Shown in pieces: positions 12,275-27,100 of a DNA stretch of 64,000 bases (within the stretch, counting starts at the first letter, position 1; each line of letters opens with the position of its first letter). Below the pieces are notes generated by a model that had not been told where the DNA came from, did not search any database, and worked only from the letters and a program-made list of their open reading frames with translations. The stretch is from positions 11,126,501 through 11,190,500 of the forward strand of contig JBBMNZ010000019.1 in NCBI GenBank assembly GCA_037954325.1. The letters are read 5' to 3'. A program made the position numbers and the translations under genes. Source of the DNA: Fistularia commersonii. Lineage: Eukaryota; Chordata; Actinopteri; Syngnathiformes; Fistulariidae.

Positions 12275-15200
12275 TCAGTTGGAGAGGAAGTCTATGGAAG
12301 CCCGAACAGAGCGGTTGGACATCATGTCAAGAGCTGTGACCTTTATCTCCGTATCTCCGAACTGCATGGTCGCTCTGATTTCTCTCCTCTCCGGGCCTCC
12401 TGCTCCTCCTACCGCACCCGGTGGCGGTAACGCCTCCGGCAGGTCTAGGATAATCGTCCCGCACTTCCTGACCCCGGGATCAGAGATGTACGTGATGTCA
12501 TCTGTGGTGCTGCAGTAGATGTTGATGATGATCTTGCGTTGACCCAAGCGAGCGGGGGTGTAGCTCCGCCTCACCACCTCACCCAGAGCCACCGACTGGT
12601 CCACAGAAACAAAGCGGTCCAGGATGTCGGTGCACCATTCGCGTCCATCCTTGATGAGGAGTTTGTCCCGAGGATGGCGTCCCTCCACGAATCGGTTCAG
12701 AACCCCCACGCCATAAGTCAGGGGGCATCGCCGCACTCTCACCTGTGGAGTAAAAGATTATTACCTCGCACCTTTACAGCAAATCAGGAGCAGGCATCAA
12801 ACCCGATGATCATCGAACAATTAAAAGGAGAACAATGAGATGAAATCCATTCTTCGGTCATTCAAGTCTGACTTGAGGGATCGGACTGGACTTCTTGCAG
12901 ACCAGGGGATTGAGACAGTCGTCTTTGCTCACCACCGTGGGGTCCAGCCCGAACAGCACGGCGCCCTTGAGTATGGTCAGACCCACGTCATGTGGGATGA
13001 TGATGCGGCACAGCCGACCCAGAGCTTTCTGGACCGCCCTCTGCAACATGGGCGACTCGGCGAAGCCGCCGACGAGAAAGAGGAAACGCACCCCGCGCAC
13101 CTCGGGCTTGGCCATCAGCTCTTCTGCGGGGGGCAATTGAAATGAAAATATTAAAATATGGAAGAATGAGATGGAGGAGACGTTTACAATTTCTTATTTG
13201 CACTTCTTAAATGGAGCTCTTTTAAGTGATGTTTTGTTTAATAGTGATCCAGCAAGGCTAAATGCATCAAAACAAATCCCTTGGGGGGGAGGGAGGGGAT
13301 CCAACACACAGCTGGAATGTGCCTGATCGAAACCAGACACCTTCCATTCGCCAGCTTCATTCTGCCACGGCTGGAAAAAAAGCAAATACTCGGCGGTCGT
13401 CTCGCAGATGGAGTCAAAGAGGCCGTTATGATCGGCGTTTGTTTTGTTTGGCCTCATCGTGGTTGAAAAAGAATGCACATTTTTAGCATTGAATTAGTTT
13501 ATCCTTTTACATGGTCAGAGCCTACTGCGAGCGCAAGCAAAAACCCCAGGCTTGGAACGATGCAGTTTGGCCGACCCTGAAATTCGTGGAAGTCACCAGG
13601 TGAAAAGACCACGAATCAAAACGAACCCTGTTTCCATCTCGGCGACGTGAAGCTGCGCAAAGAACATGCGTATTTGATCAGTTTTCAAGTCCTGCACCTC
13701 TGCACAGTCTTTCAGCCTCTCTCAGGTCATTATTTTACTTTTGGTTTACAGTTACAGGCTCCTTGGCATCACCCCTGAGCCGCAAAAGGCAGCTGTGCTC
13801 CAAAACTGCAGGAGCTTTTCCAGTAACCCCAGCGTACTCGACCAACCTGAGCAAAAATGGAGTTAACATGCTCTTTCCCACAGCCAATCACAGAGCAAAA
13901 CAATGTGAATTTTGGACTGGGATGTGAGTTATTGAAAATAGAGAATATTCATTCTCCTGGTTGTGTAAGAAGCCGAATGGCAAACGAATTGGCCTCTTAG
14001 GCTTTGTAAAGCAACTCTGCTGAACGTCAGACGCGTTTGACCTCTGGTTTGACCTAACCAGCCCCCAGTCCAGTATCTTTTATGATTCCACTTTGGCCAT
14101 TCTTGTAAACCAATGGATTGCAAGGTTGCTGAAACCTCCCAGATTTTTAATGCTGAACTCGAGAATTGACATTACTGTGACAATTAAGCTCGGGGGTGTC
14201 ATGGATCCCGATATCATTGACGTAATAAAGAAGTGAATATCGAGTGTATATGATGTGATGCATCACATGTTTTATATGTTTAAGAAATACATGTAATCTT
14301 AAAAAAAAAAATCTCAAAATCTAAAAAGAAGTTTCCGTAAAGAAATAACACAAAAATTGCACAAGTTATTGTGATTATTAATTGCTTCCAGATGTTTCCA
14401 TATGGGAAAGGGATCATCAATACTGTAAAGCCACGGTTTTTAATGTGATAAACTGATATATTAATCTATTTCTATATAATTTGATATTTGAGTGATTTAG
14501 TTTGGATTTATTTTCTTAATTTTTAGATATGTGCATATGTGTGTGTGTGTGTGTGTGTGAGTCTGCGTATCACTCACCAATGTGCTTGACAATGTTGACA
14601 ATAGTGGGCTGGAAGAGCTCGTTCATGGCCTCCTGGGTGAGTCGCAGCATTCCCTGCGATGACCATTTTACTATGTTCATACTGACACACATGCACACAC
14701 ACACACGTGCGCACGTACGCACACAGGGACAGAATTTGTAATTAAGCCGCTTGCACGGTGCTGTATCACTCCTCTCGCAAACATAAAACCAACAAACTCG
14801 TCCATCAGCCGTCACTTACTTGCTCCTCCGCAGGGCGGCCTCCACGCTCTGCCCCCTGTGTCTCTTATAGTAGTCGATGAAAGAAAAGGGCAGAGAAATG
14901 TTGAGGGCGTTGGCCCTGCCCGGCGCCGCCGTCCGCTTCCTCGCCTCGAAGGCGATGGTGAGGTCCACCCAGGCCGCCGGCCTTTTGGCTTTGAAGCTCT
15001 GGATGAAGTCGTCACCGAAGATCTGGCACAGCATGGCTTCGAAGGCGAGGTCGACACCCACGGCGCCGTACGGACCACCTGCGGCGCAGACCAGACCAGA
15101 AGTCGGGAATCTGTCGGGGATCTGGCCGTTTTTGTGTTTATACCATCTGAGAAGCGGACCGTGACCTCGTCCGCTGCCTGCTGGTATTTTTGTTTGACTA

Positions 15201-17988
15201 CAATGCTAGGATTAGCTCACCGTGCGCCGAAACCGTCAGACAGCGACTGAAGCAAATAACAGGTTATTGAAACGTCCGCGGTGACACGGACAAAAAATTA
15301 CTATCCTTACAGCCTGATTGTACGGTTTCAAAAGTGACGGCTGTTAAATTACAAGTTTGATTATTGATTGATTGATTTGAAGTCCCCCTGCTTCTTCCTG
15401 GAGTTTGGTTCCTTGTGGCTCTACAAGACAGGGAGAAATAATAGCAAGTATGGTCGCAGGCGGGAATTGTCATGTGAAGCGTCCGTCAAAGAACATTTCT
15501 ATTGTCAAGGCAAAAATGGCCTGTTCTTTATTATAGCAAATGAGCTCGAACCCAAATAAGTGCTTTTTGTGACCGATAAACAAGATAAACGAGTATTACG
15601 TGAAGTCTGGGAGGTGTTACCACACTTAACACACAGGCACCTTTGCCATCTATTTTAATATTGATAATTACTGCATACAACATTCTCTTCCATATTGCCA
15701 TATTGTTCTTCTAAATGGCGTTTTAAATTGCATGCCTTTGATTTGGATGTAGTTTCTCAGCTTTGTGTGCATATCCTCCTTTCTTTAATGCTTATACCGT
15801 TTTAATATGAGTGGGAGCAGTCACATCCTTCATGTTCACATCTTCTCCCCCATTAAAGATATTAATTTATCATTTCAGCTAATTTATGCCTGTCTGTCTC
15901 AATCCTCATACTCCCCCCTGTATCTATCACACTTCTATCTCTCTATCTATCTTTCCATCTCTCTGTCCTTCTCTCTGAGAAAAACTTCACAATTTCCTTT
16001 GGAAGAAATAAAGTAATTCTTATTCTTATTCTTATTCTTATTCTTATTCTTATTCTTATTCTTATTCTTATTCTCTCTACTCCAACTGGTCGAGGCAGAA
16101 TGCCGCCCCACATTGAGCTGGGATCCGTCCTAGGTTCCTGCACTAGTAATTGCCAGTGTTTCCTCGTCGCTATCGCCACTGTCGCTCCTGGAGGGACTGT
16201 TATGTTTCCGTCAATCATTTTAAAGAGTGTTGTCTAGACCTGCTCTCCATGGAAAAGCGCCATCAGACAATTGTGTTGTGATTTAAATACAATATAAAAT
16301 ATGAGTTGCCTTGTTGAATTACAATACTGTGCAGAGCCATTTCTCAACAGCGATCAGCTGCATTTCCCTGAGGTTATGCCTGAATGCTTGGCACATGGAG
16401 ACCTGAGAATCTTTGCCCAGGCTCAGGCAAGACTGCTCCTTAGAGCTGATCTTCAAGTCGTACCACAGATTCTTAACTGCCTCGAGGTCTGGGTTAGAGG
16501 GTTAGACGGGGCCGTTCCGAGACATTGAAACGTTTCCTCTTTAACCGCTGGAGTGTTGCTTCACCAGCGTTGCCCTGCTGGAAGCCCCGGTCTTGATCCA
16601 ACACTGATATCAGGTTTTCCTCAAGAATTTTTTTCATCCCCCCCAATCCATTACCAGTCTGATCGCTCACACACACAACCATGGTGGTGTTCTTCAGGGT
16701 ATAGCTTTACATCCGGCATGGGGGCTTTATCCAAAATTTGCATCTGCCATTGTGACCCTGAGTGGGTAAATACCAATGTCAATATTTTGTGTCAATCCAT
16801 TGAATTGTTTTGAAACTGAATAGGATAAGTGACAAATAGTGTGGCGCATTTTGAGAAACTCATTATTATACACGGCTTAGAGGTTCGACCTCACAGTAAG
16901 AAGGACGAAGGTCACTGGTTCATGTCCATGTTCTCCCCGTGTCTGCGTGGGTTGCACTGCATTCTCCGGTTTCCTCCCACAGTCTAAAAACATGTAGGAG
17001 GTTATCTGAGGACTCTAAATTGGCCATATATGTGAATGACATGGGTAGAAGTCTTTATACGTGGCCTTGTGATGGCCTGGCGACTGGCTCCGGGTGAACC
17101 TCACCGCTCCAGCACCCCCACAACCCTGAGTGCAGGATAAGCGGTGTGGATAATAAATGAATGAATATGATACCCGAAGTTGTCTATGGTTGATGGTTTC
17201 ACTGCAAATGATTTAAAATGACACCAGCTCAGGCTACGTAAAGCTTCGCGGAAGTGGAAAAAATCCGTACCTGAAGCTTTGTAGAGTTCTTTGAGCGTTC
17301 CCTGCGGCTGCTCGATCTGATGGACGGTCAGGTCGACGGTTCCACCGCCGCAGTCAGCGACGATATATCTGTCCCCTGCAGGAAGAGGGAACAAATAAAC
17401 ACCCGGGAATTTTATGAGCTCTGGGGATTTAGACGAACTTCTCTGTTTGACTGCAGGGCCAGGAAATATCTGACATACACTGAGAACATGATGTCTTTCC
17501 TTAATTTTCCAGGAGGAAATTGTTGCTGATAATATGGGATGTCAGTGAGATGTTTTAAGCAGCATGTATCTGTGTTTGTGTGTATGTGTGTATGTGTGTG
17601 TGTGTGTGTATATGTGTGTGTGTTTGTGTGTGTGCCCATGAGGGGCTTCAATCAGCAGCCTCTCAAACATAAACAGCCTTCAAGCATTTGTGATTGCCCT
17701 CCCCGTGTGTGTGTGTGTGTGTGTGTATGTGTGTATGTGTGTGTGTGTATGTGTGTGTGTGTTTATGATACGACCAGTGATAAGGGGCTGCTTTTGGCTC
17801 AGGCTCAGCTCACCAAAAAACAAGCGCCGAAGACAGATGTATAACTTTAGGAGTGGGGGATAACAAAAGAAGCAGTGAGGAATAGCCAACTTCTAAAAGG
17901 GATGTAGAGAAAATTTGAGAGAAGGAAACGTCTGCTCTTCAGGTTTAATCACTACGAGTAGCACGCTGTCCCACTGGCTGGATCCTTC

Positions 17989-18025
<37 letters not shown>

Positions 18026-18767
18026 AACAGGAAAAGGAGTAGAAAAGGTCAGCAGGGACGCGTGGCATGTCACGGCTCACCAGAGAGAAAAAGCTGTGCA
18101 TGAAACTGGCGAAGGGAGTGACTTTAATTTGGGGCAAAATGTTGCCAGACTGGAATATGAAAAGCCATGATATTGATTATCTGAAAATGAGAAAGTAAGA
18201 ATCCATAAATCTTTATATAACTTTTGTTATATAGAATCCTGTATTCACCTTCCATAATATATATATGAAATCAACAGCACAAACTATGACACACATAGAT
18301 GGGGTATCCTCTTGAAGAAAACGTAATTGGAGGATTTAATGTGAAATGCGGCTCTGACCTATTTAATAAAGTGTCAAAGGAACTTTATTAAATTCTGCAT
18401 ACTTTCAAATTAACATGTTTTTTTTTAATGAGAAACCAGGCTGAAGTGAACAAGAGCCAAATGGAGAAAATTTGAGGTATTAAGAGAAAAGTGGAACAGA
18501 TGGAGGGGTTGTGGGACTTATTCTCTCACCCGTTGTCTCGGGGGTCAAAGGTCAAATTCATCAATATCTCTGGAATTGATGGCTCTCTCCATCTGTCTCA
18601 CACACACACACACACACATACACAAACACACACACACACACACTCTTACCAGTCTGCAGTTCTGACCACAGTTCTCCAGTTCCACTCTCTACCAGGAAGG
18701 TCCTGCTGTGTCTGGATCTCCTCAACTGCTCCCGTGCTGCAAATGCAAACGCACGCATGCACACACA

Positions 18768-18812
<45 letters not shown>

Positions 18813-18821
18813 ACACACCCA

Positions 18822-18865
<44 letters not shown>

Positions 18866-20687
18866 ACTAAGTAAAGACAGGCACCAAAAGTCATTATTTT
18901 AGACTGATTTTCCATCGATTGTTCTCTTTTAGCATTGTACAATTATAAACACATACATTTTAGTAGAGACGCTTATCTTATGCTGTCAATTATATAGAAC
19001 TTGTGGGTCTGACAGTCATTGGAGGCTTTTGATGAAGGTAAGTAAGTTCCAACTTCTTCTAACTGTCCAAGGGCCTGCTGATGGTCTTGCTTGAGCAATA
19101 TCACCTTTCACATATTTTGGATAAATGAAATGTTGCAGAAGGGAACATGTTGCGATTACGGGTTGGTTTTATGAATGAGCCAAAACCGAAAATCAACAAA
19201 CTAACTTTTTCAGCTCAAACTCTCTATATCTTAAAATGGAGTGGCCTTGAGGATGATTTATATGCCGTCTCTGGATATGTTACATCTCTTAAGACCTAGA
19301 GGCAAAATTTTAGGACTCTGTTCCCAGGCTCGGTGTTCTGAGAAGTTATTTTGCCCGCTGATGTAATTCGAGTAAAGGCCAATACGACAAATATACCAGT
19401 TTGAGAAAATTTGGGTTTTTCGGGCTTCGGTCCAGTCTTGTAAATAAACAATACGAGGTAATTCTCACATTGCTTCTGGGGATTAAACAGAAATGAAGCC
19501 CTCATACATCTGTCTCCAGGTTTGGGGCAAAGCAGGGGACACCAGGGGCCCCGGCAGAAAATTCTCCAACACCCCCCGCTTTTAAATAAAGTTATTCGCT
19601 GGGGCTTTTATGAATCCGTGGGGCCCTGAAAGCCATCAACGCCTTTCACCACCTAACACTGCCTTTCCTGTGCTCCACCTCTTTTGTCTTCTCGCACACA
19701 CCGCGGCGAAGACCCTCCAGCCAATGACCAATGAAACTGCACTCCAAGGAGCCTGTTGCAGTCTAAATTAAATACTTACTGGTTAGTTAAGATAAAAAAA
19801 GGATTCATTACCTGAAAAGATTTGACAAGTAACAACCGAGTAATCTGTTTTTTACAAAAACACATGTGCGTTGTTTGACGTTGTTACAAGATAAGATGGG
19901 CGAATCTCAAACATGTCAACATCTTTCTGCTCGCTCTTGACACGCGGGCCAAGAAAAGCAGACCTGCTCAAATGCAACCGATGTAGAAACAGACAACAGG
20001 TAGTTTGACTGAGAAGAAACGTGGAGGAGGGAGTCACAAAAAGAGACATTAGGGTCCAAAATTCAAGATGAATGGCCAAATATTAAAGAGGTGTGGGGGG
20101 GAAATCTAAATTCTAATATATCTGTCGTTTGATGAATTTAGTTCTCCTGCGTAGATTAAGAGTTTTAACCAAGTTCCCTTGAACGCCACATGCCTTACTG
20201 GCCAAAAAAACGAGAGACGGAGGAAGTAGATGTGTGGAAGGATAAGAACATTGTTATCAGATTATTATGAGTCCAAGAACAGACTTTTTTACTTAAAAAA
20301 ACCTACGGGATCTAGAAAGCAAGTCTTTTGCAATTATTTTCAGAGCGCTGAGTGACGCAAGAGGTAATGGATTTAGGTCTGTGTGTGTGTGTGTGTGTTT
20401 GTGTGTGTGTGTGGGTGTGTGTACATTGTAAATGATGCTGAACAAAAAACACCACAATCATACAGCCCCCTTGATTTCAACCGCGTGTGTGAGTTTGTGT
20501 ATGAGTCCAACTCGGGTCTGGAAACGATTTGCAGCGATGAACACACACAAACGATGAAACAGCAGAAAAAAAAATGTGTGTGTGTGAGTGTGTGTGTGTT
20601 AATGACTCCCCACTGCTGTCTTTGGAGACAAAATAAGGTTAAAGAAAAGCTAAAGATAGTAAAATCCAGGAATGCCTGTGTGTTTGC

Positions 20688-20721
<34 letters not shown>

Positions 20722-21738
20722 ATGCAATTATTTCTCCCTGTGTGGTGGGTGGGCCTCAGAGCGTACACCAGCGCGGAGAGACGGCCGGAGTATAAACAGC
20801 GGGAAGAACAGGGGTAGAAAAAATGAAAGTCGGTGAAGGAGAGAGAGTCACGGCGCAGGAGGGGGTGAGATCATAGTCTCACTGCACCTTGTTCCAATTA
20901 CAATATCCTGCGTCCAGTGTGTGTGCGCCTCAGTGTATGAGCTATGTATGTGAAAGTGCATGTCACTGACGGGACATGGAATCGGAACGGGGGGATTTTG
21001 GATGACACATTCTGAGCTATGTGTCAATCATTTTCCCGGGGAGAGAAAAACAATCAACACCATTTCTCTCTACCCTAGTTTGTGTGTGCGTGGGAACACA
21101 CAAGAATCCCTGGCAACAGCGTGAGACAATAATACACGGTTGACTTCTGTCAGCTGTCTAAATGTGATGATCACATTTGTTTTCATGATGGAAAGAGAAG
21201 GAGGAAGAGGAGGACGAGGATGGATGACTAGCATATAAATCAACCTCTTGGTCGCTGAACATGCGGTTGTTAAGGCTTGCTGCATTTTCAGTTGGTCCAT
21301 TCGTCAGTTTTGGCGGTGTCAGCGGTCGCATTGCAAGATAGCGGTCACACAAGCTGACTATCTTTGGTTACAACATGGTAATATGACCATCTGAGTGGGA
21401 CAGAAGGCGTGAATTAGTTTTGTGAATTGACAACAAAACGTCATCCTCACAGTCACCTCACATATGTACTATTAGTAGAAAAGTGAATCCTGGTTGTTTA
21501 AAAGCCCTCTGTAAACTTTAATAACAGATGTATTGCATGTTGGTGTGTTGCAATACCTGTTGAAATATGAAATATCTTCCTGTCGATGCATTGCTTGTAA
21601 TACTCACCACTGGCAACCGGAAAAACCACCGTAGGACTCGTTTGCTTAATAATACACAGCTAATTGCTCTTAGTTGTTTAGCCTGATTGCTTTCTCCACT
21701 CATCTTTGGACTTTTGTGGTCTGTTTCGACACAGCTTC

Positions 21739-21783
<45 letters not shown>

Positions 21784-21960
21784 TTTGCTCTGAAGCAAAG
21801 CCACAGAAATATCTGAAGTCTTTACCCAAGTGCTCTTCTTACCCCCCAAAACACACAAAACCCTTGTAAAGGCCACAATTCCCACATGAATTCGAGGAAC
21901 AACTGTTTCTGGGAACGCAGTGTGGTCTCTAACTTGTTTTAATGACAAAGGTTACATGAC

Positions 21961-22006
<46 letters not shown>

Positions 22007-23309
22007 CCTTCCGCCTGTTCTACCTTGCCTGAAGCTGGAATCGAAGGGGCGGGATCCATCCATATCCAAGCCATTTGTGATTGGCTGGAGGCTCAGGTCA
22101 ATCACCTGGTGAAGGCGGAGCTTCCGGCAGTAAATGGATGCTGCCTCTGGTTCGAGAGCGATGAGGAGCTGCTCTGGACAGTCAGGGGATATCAGACCGG
22201 CCTGCAGGCAGATGGGACAAAGAAGCAGGGACAGACGTACGCAAATGGAGAACATTATTTTCTGATGAAAGTTGCAAGTCTTTCATGCACACATAAAAAT
22301 AAGATATCAAGCTTAGTCTTAGAGAGTTGTAAAAACCTGACTACCTCAATACAGAATAATCCCCTTGTCCCTGGAATTCTAACCTGAGCACTCTTTTCTC
22401 TGCCATCATTCCAAAACAGCTATTTTCATACTTAACTGAGAAGACTTGGCCTCCGGTAGCCAGCTGAGGCTTTCAGACAATCTTATATTCTGGACTGTTG
22501 TGGACACACAGAATATAGTGTGGAGCACATTATACATGTCTACTTACACAGTGGTGGTGGAAGTATTTTGGGGAAAAAGAATCAAAATGTCAGGCTTGAA
22601 TTCTAATTGAACTGCTCAAAATCTTCTTTTTACATGCACATGTACCATGAATTGAGTTGAATATAAAGTCATTCACATTTTATAAATGATATCAAATAAG
22701 CCCTTTCAGATCATTGTTTAATTTGTTATCTGAAAATTGAAAAAAAAAACTTTCAGATTTTTATAAAAATCTATTTCAAAATAATAAAAAAAATGAGACT
22801 TCACACAAATGTATTTGTGATATTTTGTTGAGCAACAAAGAGAAATAAAGAAAAAAGAACTGTATAGAAGCGGGCAAAACATACACACACAAACGCTAAC
22901 GCACGCACACCCATGCACACGCACACGCACACATGCATGCTGGAGGACAGCTGTACAACATAAACATAGTGGAAGGAAGATAAACACAGGCTAAAAGGTT
23001 GAAGAGCGGAGCGACACTGACAGTAGAGCTATTCTGTTGGGATACAGGACGGAGGAGAGTGTGCGTTGGTCCCTGCGTATTGGAAGTGGAGCTTAGTGTC
23101 AGTGATGTGTGTGTGTATGTGTGTGTGTGTGTATGAATCTGTGCCGGGGTTTGGGTGGGGTTCTGGTCCCGACTTCCTGTGTTTGTATGCCGGTCTCTCT
23201 CATTGTTCACGCCTGATGACATCATCCCTTTGCAGGAAGCACACACACCCGACAACCTCGAGCCAACCAGCCAACACATGGTGTGTATATACAGTATGTG
23301 TGCATATGT

Positions 23310-23341
<32 letters not shown>

Positions 23342-23858
23342 CCACTTTGCCATTACTCCAATGATTAAATGGGATGTAGCAGATGATAGTTAACAAACTG
23401 ACCCATGTGTCTGTGAGTGAAGCGACTTCTTGCAATGTAGGAATTTATCCTCCTTTCAGGGCTAAGGCAGATCTGCATATTGTAAATGAATCATTTTTTA
23501 CAATGACCATTGGTTGAAGGTCAGGTTAAGATGTGTGCATGCCTTTGGTGTGTTTGTGCACGGTTGATGGATTGTGTGCGTGTGCAATTCTATGAGCATT
23601 CAACCGATAAGGAGAATAAGGGAAGCGTGACATTTAGAATAAAAGGTTACACGGTCTTTCCCTCCTCTACTGCATGTGTTTGAACAATTAGACAGACGCA
23701 CACACACATAAGCCCTCACGTGCGCACCCACGCATGCACGCATGTCCGCATGCACGAACAGATCCCTTTATTCCCAGTGATGTACAATATGATAGGACCC
23801 CCTGCTGCTTTACTGTTCCCTAGTTGTTGGAAAACACAGTTGTTTGACTATTTGTGCG

Positions 23859-23892
<34 letters not shown>

Positions 23893-24027
23893 CATGTTTG
23901 TGTGTGTGTGGCAGGAGATTTGTGCAGCGATCTTCTATGCTGGGGAAAATCAATCAGGCAGCCTTTATCTCTATCATACACTGCTTTTCTCTCCATCTCA
24001 ATGTTCTTTCTCTCCTTTCTGTGTGTG

Positions 24028-24068
<41 letters not shown>

Positions 24069-24074
24069 CACAAC

Positions 24075-24108
<34 letters not shown>

Positions 24109-27100
24109 TACGCACAAACTAACTTATCCTCTGCTTCATGACATCTGGTTTTTGATCCCAAGTTGGGAAAATCACAGAAATATCTGCCACGGAGTAAAGG
24201 ACCTTTCAATAGGTTTTCTCAAAGATTTATGCTGATTTACATGCCTTTTCACAGATTTTTATCTTTACTCAGGATCCTTGCGGGTGATATAACTCCCTAA
24301 TTGTACACCAGCATTGAAAGTTTTTGCTCATACCAGGTGGATGAGAAAATGACTGATATTCCCTCTGGCGATCATGACACGGGTGCATATTGCTTGTGTT
24401 GTCATCCGGTCCTGAGATAATCGTCATTTAGATTTGAAATCAATGATTCAGATCGATGACAGACAGCAAGTGGCCTTCTCATTAGTCTCACCAGGTATGC
24501 AGCCTCTCTCATGAACTGCTTGGCAGGCTGTCTCCACACAGCAGGGACGGTGATCACCCATCTGATCTCCTCCCCTTCCAGAACCGATGACGACTGGTCC
24601 TTCACCTCCTGTGGCGCGACCCAACGCAACATCTTGGTGCTTTCATGTAAATAACTTTATAAGATTTCACGTTTGAAATGTTCCATCGCTCCCTTTTTTT
24701 TTTTTTTTTTTTTTTTAATCCAGCCGACTGCCACTTCTGTTCAGGCTTTGGCAGGGACAGCAAAAGAGTTATTTTATTTAAATAACAGTTTGTGGGTTTG
24801 CAACAACGAAACCATGTAGTTGAGGTTTATTTTACGTCGTGGTGAGACAAGGAGTCTACAGATGGCAGCGCGAAAATAAATTATGTCTATGCCGCATGCT
24901 TTTTTTGCCATGGTAAACAAATGTTAAGCCGACACAGTCCATCGTCGCATATTATGGGATAACGTTGACCGATCAGAAGATGAAGCCAGTAAGACGAGAG
25001 GCAAAATCATCTTCTCTTCAAAGACAAAAGCGCATACCTTTATACCTTCCTGTATAATGTTATACCAAGTGTATAATAAGAACCTAAAAGGCACCATGAT
25101 GTTGTCATTCAAGTAAGGCCTTTCAAATGTACCTTCAGCGCGTGCTCCCTGAAGAATCGCAGGGCGTGAGCGAACACCTCAATGGCGCGGACCCTTCGAC
25201 CGTTGACGGCCTCCAGTTCGGTCTCCATGGTGAGATCCTGTGTCAAACACAGACAGGAATGCTTTAACAATCTCACAAGATGGGACAATTTTTCTCGTGT
25301 TGCTATTTTAGCTTTGAGACCAAAAATCATGGACGGAATTAGATGTTCTTGTTGAAGCTCCAAGCGTCTTACACTTTCCATAATGTCAATTGATAAAACT
25401 TGCTTTTCGGGTATGAGCTCAAATTGAATCCACCTCTTATTGTAAAATTCGAAGTCAGAAAAGCTATCAAGTGGTGAAAGTTAATGACATCACTAATGAT
25501 GACATCATCATCTTCGCGTCTCGATGTTCTGAGGGCCACGCGCTCTTACGCTGGTACTGTGGATCTTCATCTTGAATTTATCAAAGTAGAGCCAGTGTCT
25601 GGCCTCCTCTGGATCGAGGTCGTGGTAGAAGTCCCGTGCTGCAAAGCCAAAACTGTGGAACCGTAAATCAGGAGTCAGGAGGAGACATGTAGGACTCTTC
25701 TGATTGGCTACACCGGGGTCTCCACCTTCCCAGCGCCTGCGTGGAACAGACATGGATGTTAGAAATGAATGCAAAAATTAAAACCGATTTAATAACCCTG
25801 CGTGGGTAGAAAACACACACAAACACACACACACGCTTACTTCATCACGTGTATGGCTTCTGAGTCCTGTGTAAAGCTGAAAGCGTAGCCGCTGGAGGTC
25901 GTCCCAAAGTCTATCGCCACGACAACTGAGAAGGGACAGGCCATCCTGGGCCTGACATCCACCCTCTGAGGGACACACAGAATGTAAGAGTGTGTGTGAA
26001 AGCTTTGCACAACATATCATCATTTTATTTACTGCTTATTCTCCTGCATTTCTGTTTTTATTAAACAATTAATAGTGCTGTATACTATCTTTGCCCATAT
26101 TTAACAATTAATAAGCCAGATACGAAGCATTTTCATGCCGCCATTGTATGTGACCTTAAGCCTTAATATGCTTTGGTCTGCATACACTTTATACAGTATA
26201 TGAGAAATGGTCCTTTTTCCCACACTTCATAACACTTGCATTACAATCTATGTACCATAGAATGGTCCATTTATAAATTAACGTGTGAATGACTGCAATC
26301 TTGGAGTCTTATTTTTGCTTAAGTTATGAAGCGGATGCTTCTGGTGAGCATTTTACTTCTGGACTTCTGTACTCCAAGTTTTTCTTTATTAGTTGGGAAA
26401 ATAACCACTTTGCCTTTTTATTGTAGCTAATCTTGTAGCTGTTGGGTTCCTACTTGAAGTGTGCTCCTCACTCCCAGTCATGAGTCAAATCGTCATTATA
26501 AACCACTAATAACACTTCTGGAGTGGATGTGGGTTTAAAGAGCCTGTTCAGCAGCTCTATATAAAGAAAGATAAGTACAAGAGGAAAGGGTGTGTAGTAG
26601 TGTCTGTGGTGTGTGTGTTTGTGTGTGTGTGTGTTGCGAGTTACCGGTGAGGGTGAAGGTGTAAGGGGAGTGATACTGCAGTCATTCCTAGAAGTGGCTG
26701 GTGAAGATGGCGCAGATAAATCATCACCTGGGAAATAAATCAAAAGCAACATTTAACCGACATAAAACGCCGAGTGGAGGGCACGTAAACTATTTAAACA
26801 TGATTATGTTGGAAAACGGCCACACGTCCTCCCCTGGAAAATGAAGAGAAATGCCAAAAAAGCATTTGAGGTGATATGCAGACGTAGGAAACTCTTATCA
26901 CGAGGAAATAGCAGGTTCCATAATAACATACATGTAAAATACACTTTCTTCAACATTAGTGCATTTTGGGGTGTGAGATTTCTAAAACATGAGATTGAAC
27001 GATTATAAACAGGAATGAGCGGAATGTGACGTGAGTTGAATTCCTAAGTGGGAGAGGGACATGGAGAGGTCAGTGTGTTCATACTGCAAAAGATAAAGAG

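Larger units (their letters stand above)
15079..17270. other. hspa12b intron with repeats
   Basis: This 2.2 kb intron separates coding exons 9 and 10. It holds a retroelement tail (15966-16078), a degraded dispersed repeat (16385-16720) and a further fish repeat (16869-17164). I see no coding sequence in the remaining AT-rich part. Confidence 0.8.

Noticed and set aside
12858..13145. Plus-strand frames opposite the hspa12b exons
   Set aside because: They are antisense shadows of the conserved [19 protein letters not shown] exon.
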